Shown: piece after piece, positions 8,283 through 16,502 of the stretch | Layout: every line of letters starts with the position of its first letter | Position numbering within the stretch: position 1 is the first letter of the stretch | Source of the DNA: an uncultured Mycoplasmatota bacterium | GTDB taxonomy: Bacteria > Bacillota_I > Bacilli_A > RF39 > UBA660 | Length of the DNA: 38,294 bases | Assembly: GCA_948466735.1 (NCBI GenBank) | Contig: CAOKBR010000006.1 | Coordinates: 1-38,294, forward strand | Reading direction: 5' to 3' | Notes under the pieces: generated by a model | The model's database searches: none | What the model was told of the DNA's origin: nothing | Seen by the model: only the letters and a program-made list of their open reading frames with translations | Position numbers and translations under genes: made by a program

Positions 8283-10346
8283 TTAGCGTCTTTCTTTTAT
8301 TATTCGCCTACTACATAAATAAGTTAACGAGAAATATCCTCCGTAAATGATAATGATAAAAATTGCTGTCATTACTATCGATTGTAATAATTTCTCATTT
8401 CCCAGTGTCTCTAAGATATAATTACAAAACATAATTCCAAAGATAGAATGAATAATGGCAATAACTAAAGGAAACATAAAGAAAATGACAATTTGTTGGA
8501 ACAAGGCTTTATTAATCATTTTCTCATCTGTCCCAATTTTTCTTAGCATTTGAAAGCGTTCTTGATTATCACTACTTTCGGATAATTCTTTTAAAGCTAA
8601 AATGGCTGCACTACTCATTAAGAAAATAATACCAAGATATAATCCAATAAAAGTTACCATCGCCCCTAAACCTACACTTGATTCATAAAGGAAAAGTTTA
8701 GTTATCATGGATAGATTAGTAAAAGCACTATAAGGGTGATTTTCTATAGAATTTAATTTTTCTTCGACTTGTTTTTTTTCATCAATTTTCTCTACATTAT
8801 AATTAGCAAGAAATATTCCTGTATTTCGCATGGAGTTATTGACTGCATCATCAGGAACAACAAACAATCCTGTATTAATATGATTATTGGATAGATGAAT
8901 AAAACCATTTTGACATTCTAAATATTTAGGATAATATTTTTTTGCTAACAAAGTAATTGGCGTATGTTTTTTCAATCCTTCATTTCTAATAGGAATCCAA
9001 CCTTCGTAATCAGAAAGTAAAATATATTGATTATCTTTTAAGGATAATTCTTCTAAACCATACAATCTTGCTACTTTATTGTAATCACTTAACTTTATAA
9101 ATTCTTCTTTCATCTCATAACGCAAAAATGGATATTTTTCTTTTGCTTGTTCATAGTAACTTCCTAGGGTATCTTTTATCATAATGGTATCTATTGAATA
9201 AGTATCTAATTCAATGATATCTTTAAAGTCTTTAAGATCAATTTCTAATTTTTTTAGTGTTTCTAGCATCGAAATCTTAGAGTCTTCTATCATATTTTCG
9301 TTATATTGCCACAAATGTTCTACTTCTTCACTTGTTAAATCATAGGTTTTATAAAACTCAACATCAACAGGAGCTAGTTTTTTTAAATTAGCTGTCATAG
9401 AATTTTTAATTGACAAAGCACTTGATAGTACACATATGGTAATAAATAGCATTAAACAAATTACGGTCATTGACATTACTGTCGTATTAATTTTACTACT
9501 AATTTGTCGTAAAACAAAACTATTTAAACCTTTATAATAAAGTTTTTTAATACTCATGACAATTTTTAAAATTAAACCTGACAAAGAATAGAAAACGAAA
9601 AACGTCGATATTGCTCCTAACAAAATAGGTTTAAATAATTCCATAGCTGTTGTTAATTCACTAACACCAACAGTAACTAAGTAATAAGCATATCCTAAAG
9701 CAGTAGATGATAAAATAAAAAGAACAATACATAAATATGGATTTTTTATTTTGATTTTTTCTGATGTTTTATTCCCATGGAGCAAGTCAATAAGTTTACA
9801 TTTACTAATACTAACAGTATTAAAAATCATAACCAAAATGTACATTATTCCAAAGTAAATTAAGGTTTTCATAAAAGCACTTGATGAAAATACAAATGTA
9901 AATTTAGTAAGATCTGCTTCAAACATATTGGCAACTAATAAACTCATAAATTGTGATAGAAAAACACCTATTCCAAGTCCAACAAAAAGGGAAAATATCC
10001 CAATAATTAAGGTTTCGATAAAAAGAATCATTGAAATTTTTCGTTTACTCATTCCTAAGGTAAGATAAATTCCAAATTCCTTGTTTCGCCTTTTAATGAG
10101 AAATCGTGAAGCATAGATAATTAAAAAGCCTAAAATAAAGGAAACAAAGACACTTACCCAAGAAAGTCCTTCTGTCATTAGTTTGATAATATTTCTAGTT
10201 GAGTTGGTAACTTGTAGCATTACCGTTTGATTTTCAATAGCATTAAAAACATAAAATATAGCTACACCAAGAATAAGGGTAAAAAAGTAAATGGCATAAT
10301 CTTTAAAGCTTTTTTTAATATTTTTTATGGATAATTTACAAAGCAT
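8283..10346 (-). CDS. bceB: BceB-type ABC transporter permease
   Basis: Membrane partner of the ATPase encoded directly upstream. The family protects against cell-wall-active peptides such as bacitracin or lantibiotics, acting on lipid II cycle intermediates, and also signals to the histidine kinase. The 687 residues show FtsX-like topology: one N-terminal helix (about 15-36), grouped helices to about residue 310, then a large extracellular domain (about 315-545) typical of BceB, then three C-terminal helices. The cytoplasmic FGIYLTLGMSKRKI segment is the conserved FtsX coupling region. Its start overlaps the 3' end of bceA by 11 bp, indicating translational coupling. The peptide specificity cannot be read from the sequence. 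Confidence 0.9.
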   Translation of the reverse strand: MLCKLSIKNIKKSFKDYAIYFFTLILGVAIFYVFNAIENQTVMLQVTNSTRNIIKLMTEGLSWVSVFVSFILGFLIIYASRFLIKRRNKEFGIYLTLGMSKRKISMILFIETLIIGIFSLFVGLGIGVFLSQFMSLLVANMFEADLTKFTFVFSSSAFMKTLIYFGIMYILVMIFNTVSISKCKLIDLLHGNKTSEKIKIKNPYLCIVLFILSSTALGYAYYLVTVGVSELTTAMELFKPILLGAISTFFVFYSLSGLILKIVMSIKKLYYKGLNSFVLRQISSKINTTVMSMTVICLMLFITICVLSSALSIKNSMTANLKKLAPVDVEFYKTYDLTSEEVEHLWQYNENMIEDSKISMLETLKKLEIDLKDFKDIIELDTYSIDTIMIKDTLGSYYEQAKEKYPFLRYEMKEEFIKLSDYNKVARLYGLEELSLKDNQYILLSDYEGWIPIRNEGLKKHTPITLLAKKYYPKYLECQNGFIHLSNNHINTGLFVVPDDAVNNSMRNTGIFLANYNVEKIDEKKQVEEKLNSIENHPYSAFTNLSMITKLFLYESSVGLGAMVTFIGLYLGIIFLMSSAAILALKELSESSDNQERFQMLRKIGTDEKMINKALFQQIVIFFMFPLVIAIIHSIFGIMFCNYILETLGNEKLLQSIVMTAIFIIIIYGGYFSLTYLCSRRIIKERR

Positions 10347-11103
10347 CAGTTAAATCTCCACCTAGTAAAGTAACAACATCGATAATGCGATCAAAAAATT
10401 CTTTTCTTGTATTATCTCCACGATAAATTTCATTAAAAATTTTACCATCTTTTATAAAAATTACCCTTTTAGCGTAAGATGCTGTAAAAGCATCATGAGT
10501 TACCATTAAAATAGTCGCTTGTAATAATTCGTTCAAATCATTAAAGCTTTCTAATAACATTTTCGATGATTTAGAGTCTAAAGCTCCCGTTGGCTCATCG
10601 GCTAATACTAATTTTGGGTTAGTAATAATTGCTCTAGCTGCTGCTACTCTTTGCTTTTGACCTCCGGATAATTGATAAGGATATCTAGGTAATATTTCTA
10701 ATATACCTAACTCTTTAGCTATTTTTTTAATTCTTACATCGATTTCTTTTTCTTGAACGTTTTGAATAGAAAGAGCTAAAGCAATATTTTCATACGCAGT
10801 TAAGGTATCTAATAAGTTAAAATCTTGAAAAATAAAACCTAATTCTTCCCTTCGAAAACGATTTAATTGATTTCCTTTTAATTTGGTAATATCTTCGCCG
10901 CTTAAATAAATATGACCCGAAGTTACTTTATCAATGGTGGAAATAACGTTTAATAAAGTTGTTTTACCACTTCCTGAGGTTCCCATAATAGCAACAAACT
11001 CACCCTTATCCACCTCAAAAGAAACTCGGTCAACAGCTTTTGTTAATGAAGATTGATTTCCATAATATTTTTCAATATTGTCTATTTTTAAAATGTTTTC
11101 CAT
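10336..11103 (-). CDS. bceA: BceA-type ABC transporter ATPase
   Basis: ATPase driving the BceAB detoxification transporter. From the chosen start the protein has 255 residues with Walker A GTSGSGKTT, Q-loop IFQDFNLLDT, signature LSGGQKQRV, Walker B LVLADEPTGALD and the switch His in MVTHD. A longer frame opens at 11136, but the ATG at 11103 is preceded by AAAGGAGA at normal spacing and gives the usual family N-terminus (MENILKIDN), so I use it. The gene is separated from bceS by 86 bp holding a Bce-type operator, so bceAB probably has its own inducible promoter controlled by BceR. Confidence 0.93.
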   Translation of the reverse strand: MENILKIDNIEKYYGNQSSLTKAVDRVSFEVDKGEFVAIMGTSGSGKTTLLNVISTIDKVTSGHIYLSGEDITKLKGNQLNRFRREELGFIFQDFNLLDTLTAYENIALALSIQNVQEKEIDVRIKKIAKELGILEILPRYPYQLSGGQKQRVAAARAIITNPKLVLADEPTGALDSKSSKMLLESFNDLNELLQATILMVTHDAFTASYAKRVIFIKDGKIFNEIYRGDNTRKEFFDRIIDVVTLLGGDLTDAL

Positions 11104-11173
11104 AAATTTCTCCTTTTCCATCCCATCATAATACAAAATAATCTCGTTGTCCCTCGTTTAATCTAACCATATC

Positions 11174-11187
11174 TTACAATTTTGTAA
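11174..11187. promoter_or_regulatory. Predicted BceR operator for bceAB
   Basis: The perfect palindrome TTACA-ATTT-TGTAA matches the known binding pattern of Bce-type response regulators (TnACA, 4-nt spacer, TGTnA). It lies just past the bceS stop codon and about 70 bp before the bceA start, the expected place for an activator site. Confidence 0.75.
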
Positions 11188-11189
11188 GG

Positions 11190-12206
11190 TTAACGAACAA
11201 CATCAAAATGAGTGTTTTTATAAAAGGTAATACTTACCTTTGTAAACTCACCTTCCATGGATTCGATAGTAATTTTATGTCCTAATTTATCACACATACT
11301 CTTAGCAATAAATAATCCCATACCAGTAGATTTCCTTTTGCACCTTCCGTTTACTCCTGTAAAAGATTTCAAAAACACTTTAGGTAAATCACTAAGAGGT
11401 ATTCCTATTCCATTATCATAAATGGTTAAGATTGTACAATCTATTTTATCACTTGCTTGAATCTTTAAATAAGAGGATTCCTCTTTTTTATATTTGATAC
11501 TATTATTAATAATTTGATTAAGAATAAAAATCATCCATTTTGAATCCGTTAAAACTGAAACTTTAGTATTTTCTACTATAAAATCCATCTTATTTTCTAA
11601 AAAATCATCTTTATTTTTTAAAGCCACTTCTGTGATTATTTTATCTAGTGAAACCTTTTTGATAAAATAATCTTTTGTAGCATTTTCCGCTCGTACATAA
11701 TATAAAACTTGTTCAATACTATCTTCCATTCTCTTTAGTTGATAAACGACTTTTCTATCGTAATTGCTTGGATGATTATGAACCATTAAGTTAAGTGAGG
11801 AAAGAGGAATTTTGACTTCATGTATCCACATTTCAATATACTCTTTAAAATCATTCATTTGATTTTGGTACATACTAACATTTTCACACATCGACTTATT
11901 GGTTTCATAAAGGATTTGAACAAAAAGCTCCCCTTCATAAAAGTTAGGTACATCAATAGTCTCTAATACAAGATAGCTTTTATCTAGCTTTAACACGTGG
12001 GATAAAATTTGATGATAGAAACTACGTTTTCTAAAGTAGTCTATACTCAAGGAAAGAAGAAAAAAAACAAAATGAAGAATAACTACGGCAACGATTAATT
12101 CTACTGGAGAATGAAATGCCATAAAAAGAAGAAGATAGATAATAAATACTATTATTGCTAAGATAAAAACATATAATCGATCTTTAATAAAGCTAGTTAA
12201 TTTCAT
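11190..12206 (-). CDS. bceS: BceS-type intramembrane-sensing histidine kinase
   Basis: Sensor kinase of the module. Two transmembrane helices (about 12-30 and 36-53) are joined by a very short external loop, so it has no real sensing domain; in this family the BceAB transporter supplies the signal. The phosphoacceptor is His129 in MWIHEVKIPLSSL. The ATPase domain has the N box (NQIINNSIKY), G1 DNGIGIP and G2 STGMGLFIA. The length of 338 is typical. The start codon overlaps the bceR stop (ATGA, 12203-12206), so both are coupled in one transcript. Confidence 0.93.
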   Translation of the reverse strand: MKLTSFIKDRLYVFILAIIVFIIYLLLFMAFHSPVELIVAVVILHFVFFLLSLSIDYFRKRSFYHQILSHVLKLDKSYLVLETIDVPNFYEGELFVQILYETNKSMCENVSMYQNQMNDFKEYIEMWIHEVKIPLSSLNLMVHNHPSNYDRKVVYQLKRMEDSIEQVLYYVRAENATKDYFIKKVSLDKIITEVALKNKDDFLENKMDFIVENTKVSVLTDSKWMIFILNQIINNSIKYKKEESSYLKIQASDKIDCTILTIYDNGIGIPLSDLPKVFLKSFTGVNGRCKRKSTGMGLFIAKSMCDKLGHKITIESMEGEFTKVSITFYKNTHFDVVR

Positions 12207-12865
12207 AATAAAATGTACCCCATTTTCTTTTTGGTTTCAATCGCATTAGGACAACCTGCTAACATTAATTTTGATCTTAAACGACTAATATTTACTGTTA
12301 AGGCATTATCATTAATAAACTCATTATTATTCCATAACACGGTCATTAATTCATCTCTAGTGACAATTCTATTTTGATGAATTAATAAGTAGTTTAAAAT
12401 AATCATTTCGTTTTTTGTTAAGGAATATTCTTGATTTTTTGATTGTATTACTCCTTTTTGCATATTTACTATAATTCCCTTATAAGAATAAAACTCTTGA
12501 TTAGGATTTACTCTTCTTAATACGGCTGCTATTCGTAAAAGTAAAATATTTGCTTGATAAGGTTTAGTAATATAATCATCAGCACCACAAGAAATTGCAA
12601 GAACTTCATCTATTTCTGTGTTTTTGCTAGTGACCATAATCACAGGAACATTAGATTGTTTCCTAAGATTTTGTAAAACCAATTGACCATTCATATAGGG
12701 AATATTTATATCTAATAAAATCAAATCGGGCTTTACGGAAAAAATTTCTTCTAAAGGATTATTATAGTCTTTTAACACAAGGGGAAAATAATTTGCTCCT
12801 TTTAATAAATCACATAGTTCATTTACCATTGCCTTATCATCTTCAATAATTAAAATTTTCTTCAT
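12203..12865 (-). CDS. bceR: BceR-type response regulator
   Basis: OmpR/PhoB-family transcription factor. The receiver domain has acidic E8, D9 and D10, phosphoacceptor D52 in LLDINIPYMNG, T79 and K101 (YITKPY). The C-terminal winged helix covers about 125-218, with SLTKNEMIILNYL and the recognition-helix region TVNISRLRSKL. It should activate bceAB through the palindrome at 11174-11187. A possible -10 (TATAAT read on the minus strand, 12887-12892) lies just upstream, without a clear -35. An imperfect half-site containing TTGTAAGG lies at about 12912-12920, which hints at autoregulation. Confidence 0.93.
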   Translation of the reverse strand: MKKILIIEDDKAMVNELCDLLKGANYFPLVLKDYNNPLEEIFSVKPDLILLDINIPYMNGQLVLQNLRKQSNVPVIMVTSKNTEIDEVLAISCGADDYITKPYQANILLLRIAAVLRRVNPNQEFYSYKGIIVNMQKGVIQSKNQEYSLTKNEMIILNYLLIHQNRIVTRDELMTVLWNNNEFINDNALTVNISRLRSKLMLAGCPNAIETKKKMGYILL

Positions 12866-12886
12866 TTTTCCTCACGCTTCTTTCTT

Positions 12887-12932
12887 ATTATATCACTGAT
12901 TTTACCTAGCTAACCTTACAATATCGAAAGGT
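12887..12932 (-). promoter_or_regulatory. Possible bceR promoter with partial BceR-like site
   Basis: TATAAT (12887-12892 on the minus strand) lacks a good -35. The sequence around 12912-12932, which carries a TGTAA half-site and the same AAGGTTA flank seen near the bceA operator, could be a weak regulator site. The rest of the gap to 13119 is AT-rich with no recognisable gene. Confidence 0.35.
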
Positions 12933-13118
12933 TTTTAAAAAATGTGCTAACATTTCTTTTTGTCTAAAAGAATAACATAAAATAAATTCTTACGCAAATC
13001 GATAAATTAGCAAAACCCAATAAAAAAAATAGAAAAAAGGTTAAAAGTTCCTAGGAAATTTCAAATATTTTATTCCATTTTTAAAGAAAAAAGGATAATT
13101 AATGTATTTTAAACTTTT

Positions 13119-13151
13119 TTATACAAAAAGTAGATGATTTTCTCATCTACT
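13119..13151 (-). terminator. Terminator of the 13167-14804 operon
   Basis: Perfect 9-bp stem AGTAGATGA (13129-13137)/TCATCTACT (13143-13151), followed on the minus-strand transcript by TTTTTG. Confidence 0.85.
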
Positions 13152-13166
13152 AAAGTTTCCTTTTTC

Positions 13167-13529
13167 CTAAAATAAGATATGGTTTTTCGCTAAAAAATCA
13201 TCTAACTCTCCATGTTCAAACAAGAAAGCATCATCATATTGTTCCTTATCTCGAACAGGAAGAAAAATAGAAAGTTTTACCACATGATTTCCACAATCAG
13301 AACAATGGTAAACAATTACACCACAAGCATACATTCCTGTTGGAATATCAGCCTTACAATCAACTGGTACCAAATTTTTTTGATAATAAGCTGGATTCGA
13401 ATGAGAAACGTAATGCCCCACCATCATTGGCAACATAAATAACTTTCTATCCACTTCACGCATTGGACAATAACATTTACTACACCAATCATCATGAAAT
13501 TTAGAACGTAATTTCCTAAAGGCTACCAT
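13167..13529 (-). CDS. Zinc-ribbon-like protein of unknown function, 120 aa
   Basis: Not recognised. It has two CxxC pairs, CSKCYC near residues 16-21 and CSDC near 76-79, placed to form a treble-clef or zinc-ribbon site. They enclose a middle section of about 55 residues with PMMVGHYVSHSNP. It lacks membrane segments. The start is preceded by AGGATAA and lies one base after the stop of the upstream membrane-protein gene, so it is tightly coupled. As last gene of a three-gene operon with two membrane proteins, it may be an accessory of that membrane complex; this is inference. Confidence 0.75.
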   Translation of the reverse strand: MVAFRKLRSKFHDDWCSKCYCPMREVDRKLFMLPMMVGHYVSHSNPAYYQKNLVPVDCKADIPTGMYACGVIVYHCSDCGNHVVKLSIFLPVRDKEQYDDAFLFEHGELDDFLAKNHILF

Positions 13530-13530
13530 T

Positions 13531-14118
13531 TTACTTATCCTGATTTGCTGCTTTTGCCTTTTTGATTACTTCAACCATCATATCAGCTTTAGAAATACCA
13601 GTTAAGATATAATTGCTATCCATTCTAAAACGTTGATTAGAGGTAAAAGTATTTACTCTAACTTTCACACCATCAACAATAAATAGGAAACTAACTCGAC
13701 TACTTCCTTCCATAAAGCCACTTCCCGTACGACCATCATCTACCCAAGCCTTTTCTACACTTTTAGCAGGAAGAATATAACTATTAAAGGGATTCCAAAA
13801 AAACATTAATCCGATTTTTCCACTTTCATCTACAATAACGGTATTTCCTCTTCCATAAAAAGTATGGTTTCTTTTGAAATTAGATTCATCTAATTCTTTT
13901 TCAAACTTCTTTCTTTTTTGCTTAAATAAAATGCTACCTCCAAAGCTCCACCAAAGTATAGCAGCAAAAGTTGGCACCATAAATAAAACAGCAGCCATTG
14001 TTCCTTTAGGGAAAAAGAAATACCCTACAACATAGCAAATTGCACAAATAATAATAGGTAGTAAAATATACCCCAATAAATAAATCATATTAATTTTTTT
14101 TACTTTTTTATTTTCCAT
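13531..14118 (-). CDS. Membrane protein of unknown function, 195 aa
   Basis: Two hydrophobic segments (about 11-33 and 40-62) are followed by a basic stretch (KQKRKKF) and a soluble domain of about 120 residues with alternating beta-like segments (GNTVIVDESGKIGLMFFWN; VSFLFIVDGVKVRV), which may be PH-like. The positive-inside rule puts this domain in the cytoplasm. A good ribosome binding site (AAGGAGTAAT) precedes the ATG, 20 bp after the previous gene. Middle gene of the 13167-14804 operon; function unknown. Confidence 0.75.
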   Translation of the reverse strand: MENKKVKKINMIYLLGYILLPIIICAICYVVGYFFFPKGTMAAVLFMVPTFAAILWWSFGGSILFKQKRKKFEKELDESNFKRNHTFYGRGNTVIVDESGKIGLMFFWNPFNSYILPAKSVEKAWVDDGRTGSGFMEGSSRVSFLFIVDGVKVRVNTFTSNQRFRMDSNYILTGISKADMMVEVIKKAKAANQDK

Positions 14119-14138
14119 TTTTTATTACTCCTTATTTT

Positions 14139-14804
14139 TTATTTCCACTCTTCTTGTACTTTCTTTTTAGGGGCAAAGAAATAAGGGAATATTCCAATTT
14201 TTGCTCCTAAGGCATGAAAGATAGGAAAAGTAGCAAACACTGTTAAAACTTGAGTCATTAAAACAGGTGTTTTTACATAATCTTCTTCACTAACAATTCC
14301 CCCATTTCCCACCATATCAATATAAAAATCATGACGGCTTAAGGGTTCTTTGTATTCAATTTGATTGAGAAAAGTCTCTTCCTTCTCTAAATTTTCCTTA
14401 ACGATTTTCCCTACTGGAAGAATAGAATCTCCGCTATAGATACTATCCCCACTATGTTTTACCGAATCATTTTTGATTTTTGCTGCTACTTTTTCTCCTG
14501 AGGGAAGCGTCACTGCGTACATATAGTATCCTTTATAATATCCCGCACCTTTATTTCGATACTCGATTCCAGGAGATACTATAGTAAAGGTTTCATATTT
14601 CAATAAATCTTCAACGCTTTCTGCTCTTTTTGTATCTTCTTTTGCAAATCCTCCAATTTCTCCTTCTTCTACTTGATGTTTTAAAACGTATTCTTGATAT
14701 TTTTTAGGTAAGATATTTTCTAAAATTTTTCCAAACCCACATCCTAGTAAAAAACTTAAGAGTAAGCAAAGCCAAATATCAAACCTAAGATGATGATATC
14801 TCAT
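14139..14804 (-). CDS. Membrane-anchored protein of unknown function, 221 aa
   Basis: One transmembrane segment at each end (about 8-26 and 180-205) surrounds a soluble region of about 150 residues. That region has a beta-rich stretch containing GYYMYAVTLPSGEKVAAKIK and a Gly/Ser-rich turn, SGDSIYSGDSILPVG. Frames open upstream at a GTG (14813), but the ATG at 14804 sits right behind AGAGGTGAGAGG and is preferred. First gene of a three-gene operon with the membrane protein and the zinc-ribbon protein. The domain may be extracytoplasmic. No family assigned. Confidence 0.7.
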   Translation of the reverse strand: MRYHHLRFDIWLCLLLSFLLGCGFGKILENILPKKYQEYVLKHQVEEGEIGGFAKEDTKRAESVEDLLKYETFTIVSPGIEYRNKGAGYYKGYYMYAVTLPSGEKVAAKIKNDSVKHSGDSIYSGDSILPVGKIVKENLEKEETFLNQIEYKEPLSRHDFYIDMVGNGGIVSEEDYVKTPVLMTQVLTVFATFPIFHALGAKIGIFPYFFAPKKKVQEEWK

Positions 14805-14965
14805 ACCTCTCACCTCTTAACTAAAATGAAATATCTACATCATTTTGACAAGCAAACCTACTTGTAACAAAATCATTATAGCACTTTTCTTTTTACTTGT
14901 CACAACTTTTTTTCTATATACTATATGTACTTTACCATTTTTCTAGAAGAAGGAAAAAAAATAAA

Positions 14966-14994
14966 TTTACAACTAAACAAGAGTGTGATATAAT
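14966..14994 (+). promoter_or_regulatory. Sigma-A-type promoter for secreted protein gene
   Basis: TTTACA (14966-14971), 17-nt spacer, TATAAT (14989-14994). The predicted start point near 15001 excludes translation from upstream codons and fixes the start at 15027. Confidence 0.85.
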
Positions 14995-15026
14995 AGTTGA
15001 CGCAATTAAAAAAGGAGCAAATAACA

Positions 15027-15863
15027 ATGAATAAAAAATTATTAAATTTACTAGCAACCACTACTACAGCCTTAGTTATCTCTAATATGTCTTCTACAGT
15101 AGTAAACGCTAAAAAAATAGATTTTCCCTCATCTTCTTTTACAAAAGTGACTGAAAATCATGATGCACTAGATATTTATGATCAAATATACATCTCTTTA
15201 TTTACAAGTAAAAATTTAAGTAAGATAAATTTAGAAGAGATAGAAGATGATGTCAACTATTTAAAAAGTGGTTTTCATCACCCACAGATGATAAAAATCA
15301 ACCAAATAATTTTATCCCGATTGCTACAGGATGTGCAAAAAAGTCCTTTTATTAAAGGAGTAAAAGCAAATGAGGTTACAAATGAACTTAGTTATCAAAG
15401 TAATCGTCACGAAAATCCATGGATTAGTAGAATCGATTTAGATGGTCAAAGCAGTACGTTAACTTACGCTAGTGAAAATTATCAAAATTTATGGGTAATG
15501 AAATATAGTCTTAATGAAAATACAACAAGTAATGGTTGCTATCAATTTGTCATTAGTGAAATCAATAACCGTCACCTTAACTTAAGTTATACCAAAGGAA
15601 GTAAAATGTTAATACTTTACTATCATGCTTTTCCTAACGAAAATGAATATATTTGTTATTTTCTAAAAGAGGAAGAACAATTACAAAATGTATTAAAAAC
15701 AATGGTAGAAGCAATGAACAATCATCAAAGTATTGATGAGTTTTTAGTTAGTGATATTCTTGCAGAAATTGATACTTCTAAAAAATTATCCTCAATTGCA
15801 AAAATAACCAATGAGAGTAAAATATTAGAAAAGAAAAGCACAAATAAAGTAGGAACAAATTAA
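15027..15863 (+). CDS. Secreted protein of unknown function, 278 aa
   Basis: Starts at ATG 15027 behind AAAAGGAGC. An N-terminal signal peptide (residues 1-28: a Lys pair, hydrophobic and Thr-rich core, then VVNA) has a likely signal peptidase I cleavage site before KK. The mature part is hydrophilic, mixed alpha/beta and without cysteine pairs, repeats or a sortase or lipobox motif, so it is probably released or loosely wall-associated. The C-terminus is Lys/Ser-rich. It is monocistronic, with its own strong promoter and a terminator over its stop codon. Function not recognised. Confidence 0.8.
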   Translation: MNKKLLNLLATTTTALVISNMSSTVVNAKKIDFPSSSFTKVTENHDALDIYDQIYISLFTSKNLSKINLEEIEDDVNYLKSGFHHPQMIKINQIILSRLLQDVQKSPFIKGVKANEVTNELSYQSNRHENPWISRIDLDGQSSTLTYASENYQNLWVMKYSLNENTTSNGCYQFVISEINNRHLNLSYTKGSKMLILYYHAFPNENEYICYFLKEEEQLQNVLKTMVEAMNNHQSIDEFLVSDILAEIDTSKKLSSIAKITNESKILEKKSTNKVGTN

Positions 15864-15876
15864 ATTCCTACTTTTT
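15848..15876 (+). terminator. Terminator overlapping the stop codon of the secreted protein gene
   Basis: AGTAGGAA (15848-15855) pairs with TTCCTACT (15865-15872), then a T run. The TAA stop (15861-15863) lies in the loop. Confidence 0.8.
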
Positions 15877-15892
15877 ATTAATTTTTAACAAA

Positions 15893-16477
15893 TTATTTGG
15901 TACTTTTTGTCTTAGATTCTACCTTTTTAGTAGAATTTACTTTTCTTTTTGTGTTTTGACTGTTAGAAGAAGCACTTTTCTTTGAAGTAGATTTTACCGT
16001 GGTGGATACTTTCTTTTCTTTTGTAGCTCCTTGCTTTTTTTGTTGTGTATTGGGTTTAGGACGATTGGTTTTTTCTTTTTCGTTTTTTATTTTAGGTACA
16101 TCTTGAACGGCAGTCTTTTTTACTGGATTACTTGTAGTTTTTGGAATAGCAGTTTTTTTCTCCTCCTCTTTAACAGCAATCTTATTTTTTTCTTGTTTCA
16201 TGTTTAAAGCATAGGTTTTAAATTCTTTATTAAAGTTATACTCTCCAATTCCTTCTAAAACCATACCAGCAATAGCAACAATTGTACCAACGGCATACAA
16301 AATAATCGGCCAAGGATATAAAAATACGGTAGTAAACTGGTCTAACAACAAAATCACTAAGGCTAATAATAACCCAAAAAAAGTCACAATCATACCCATC
16401 ATCGTATATCGATAATTTTTTCTTTTTTCCTCTTTACACTTTTTCCTAAAATCAATTTTTAATTGTTTTTGATTCAT
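15893..16477 (-). CDS. Two-helix membrane protein with long basic tail, 194 aa
   Basis: Two transmembrane helices (about 24-46 and 52-75) are followed by a tail of more than 100 residues made almost entirely of Lys, Thr, Ser, Pro and Asn, repeatedly patterned as K-K, S-T and T-K. The tail is low complexity and strongly positive. The sequence before helix 1 is also basic, so both ends are predicted cytoplasmic; the tail could bind nucleic acid or acidic lipids. It is 25 bp downstream of the GH25 muramidase gene on the same strand, so a role in the cell envelope is possible. No family is recognised. Confidence 0.75.
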   Translation of the reverse strand: MNQKQLKIDFRKKCKEEKRKNYRYTMMGMIVTFFGLLLALVILLLDQFTTVFLYPWPIILYAVGTIVAIAGMVLEGIGEYNFNKEFKTYALNMKQEKNKIAVKEEEKKTAIPKTTSNPVKKTAVQDVPKIKNEKEKTNRPKPNTQQKKQGATKEKKVSTTVKSTSKKSASSNSQNTKRKVNSTKKVESKTKSTK

Positions 16478-16502
16478 ATACTTCCCTCTTTTTCTTTTCT
16501 AT

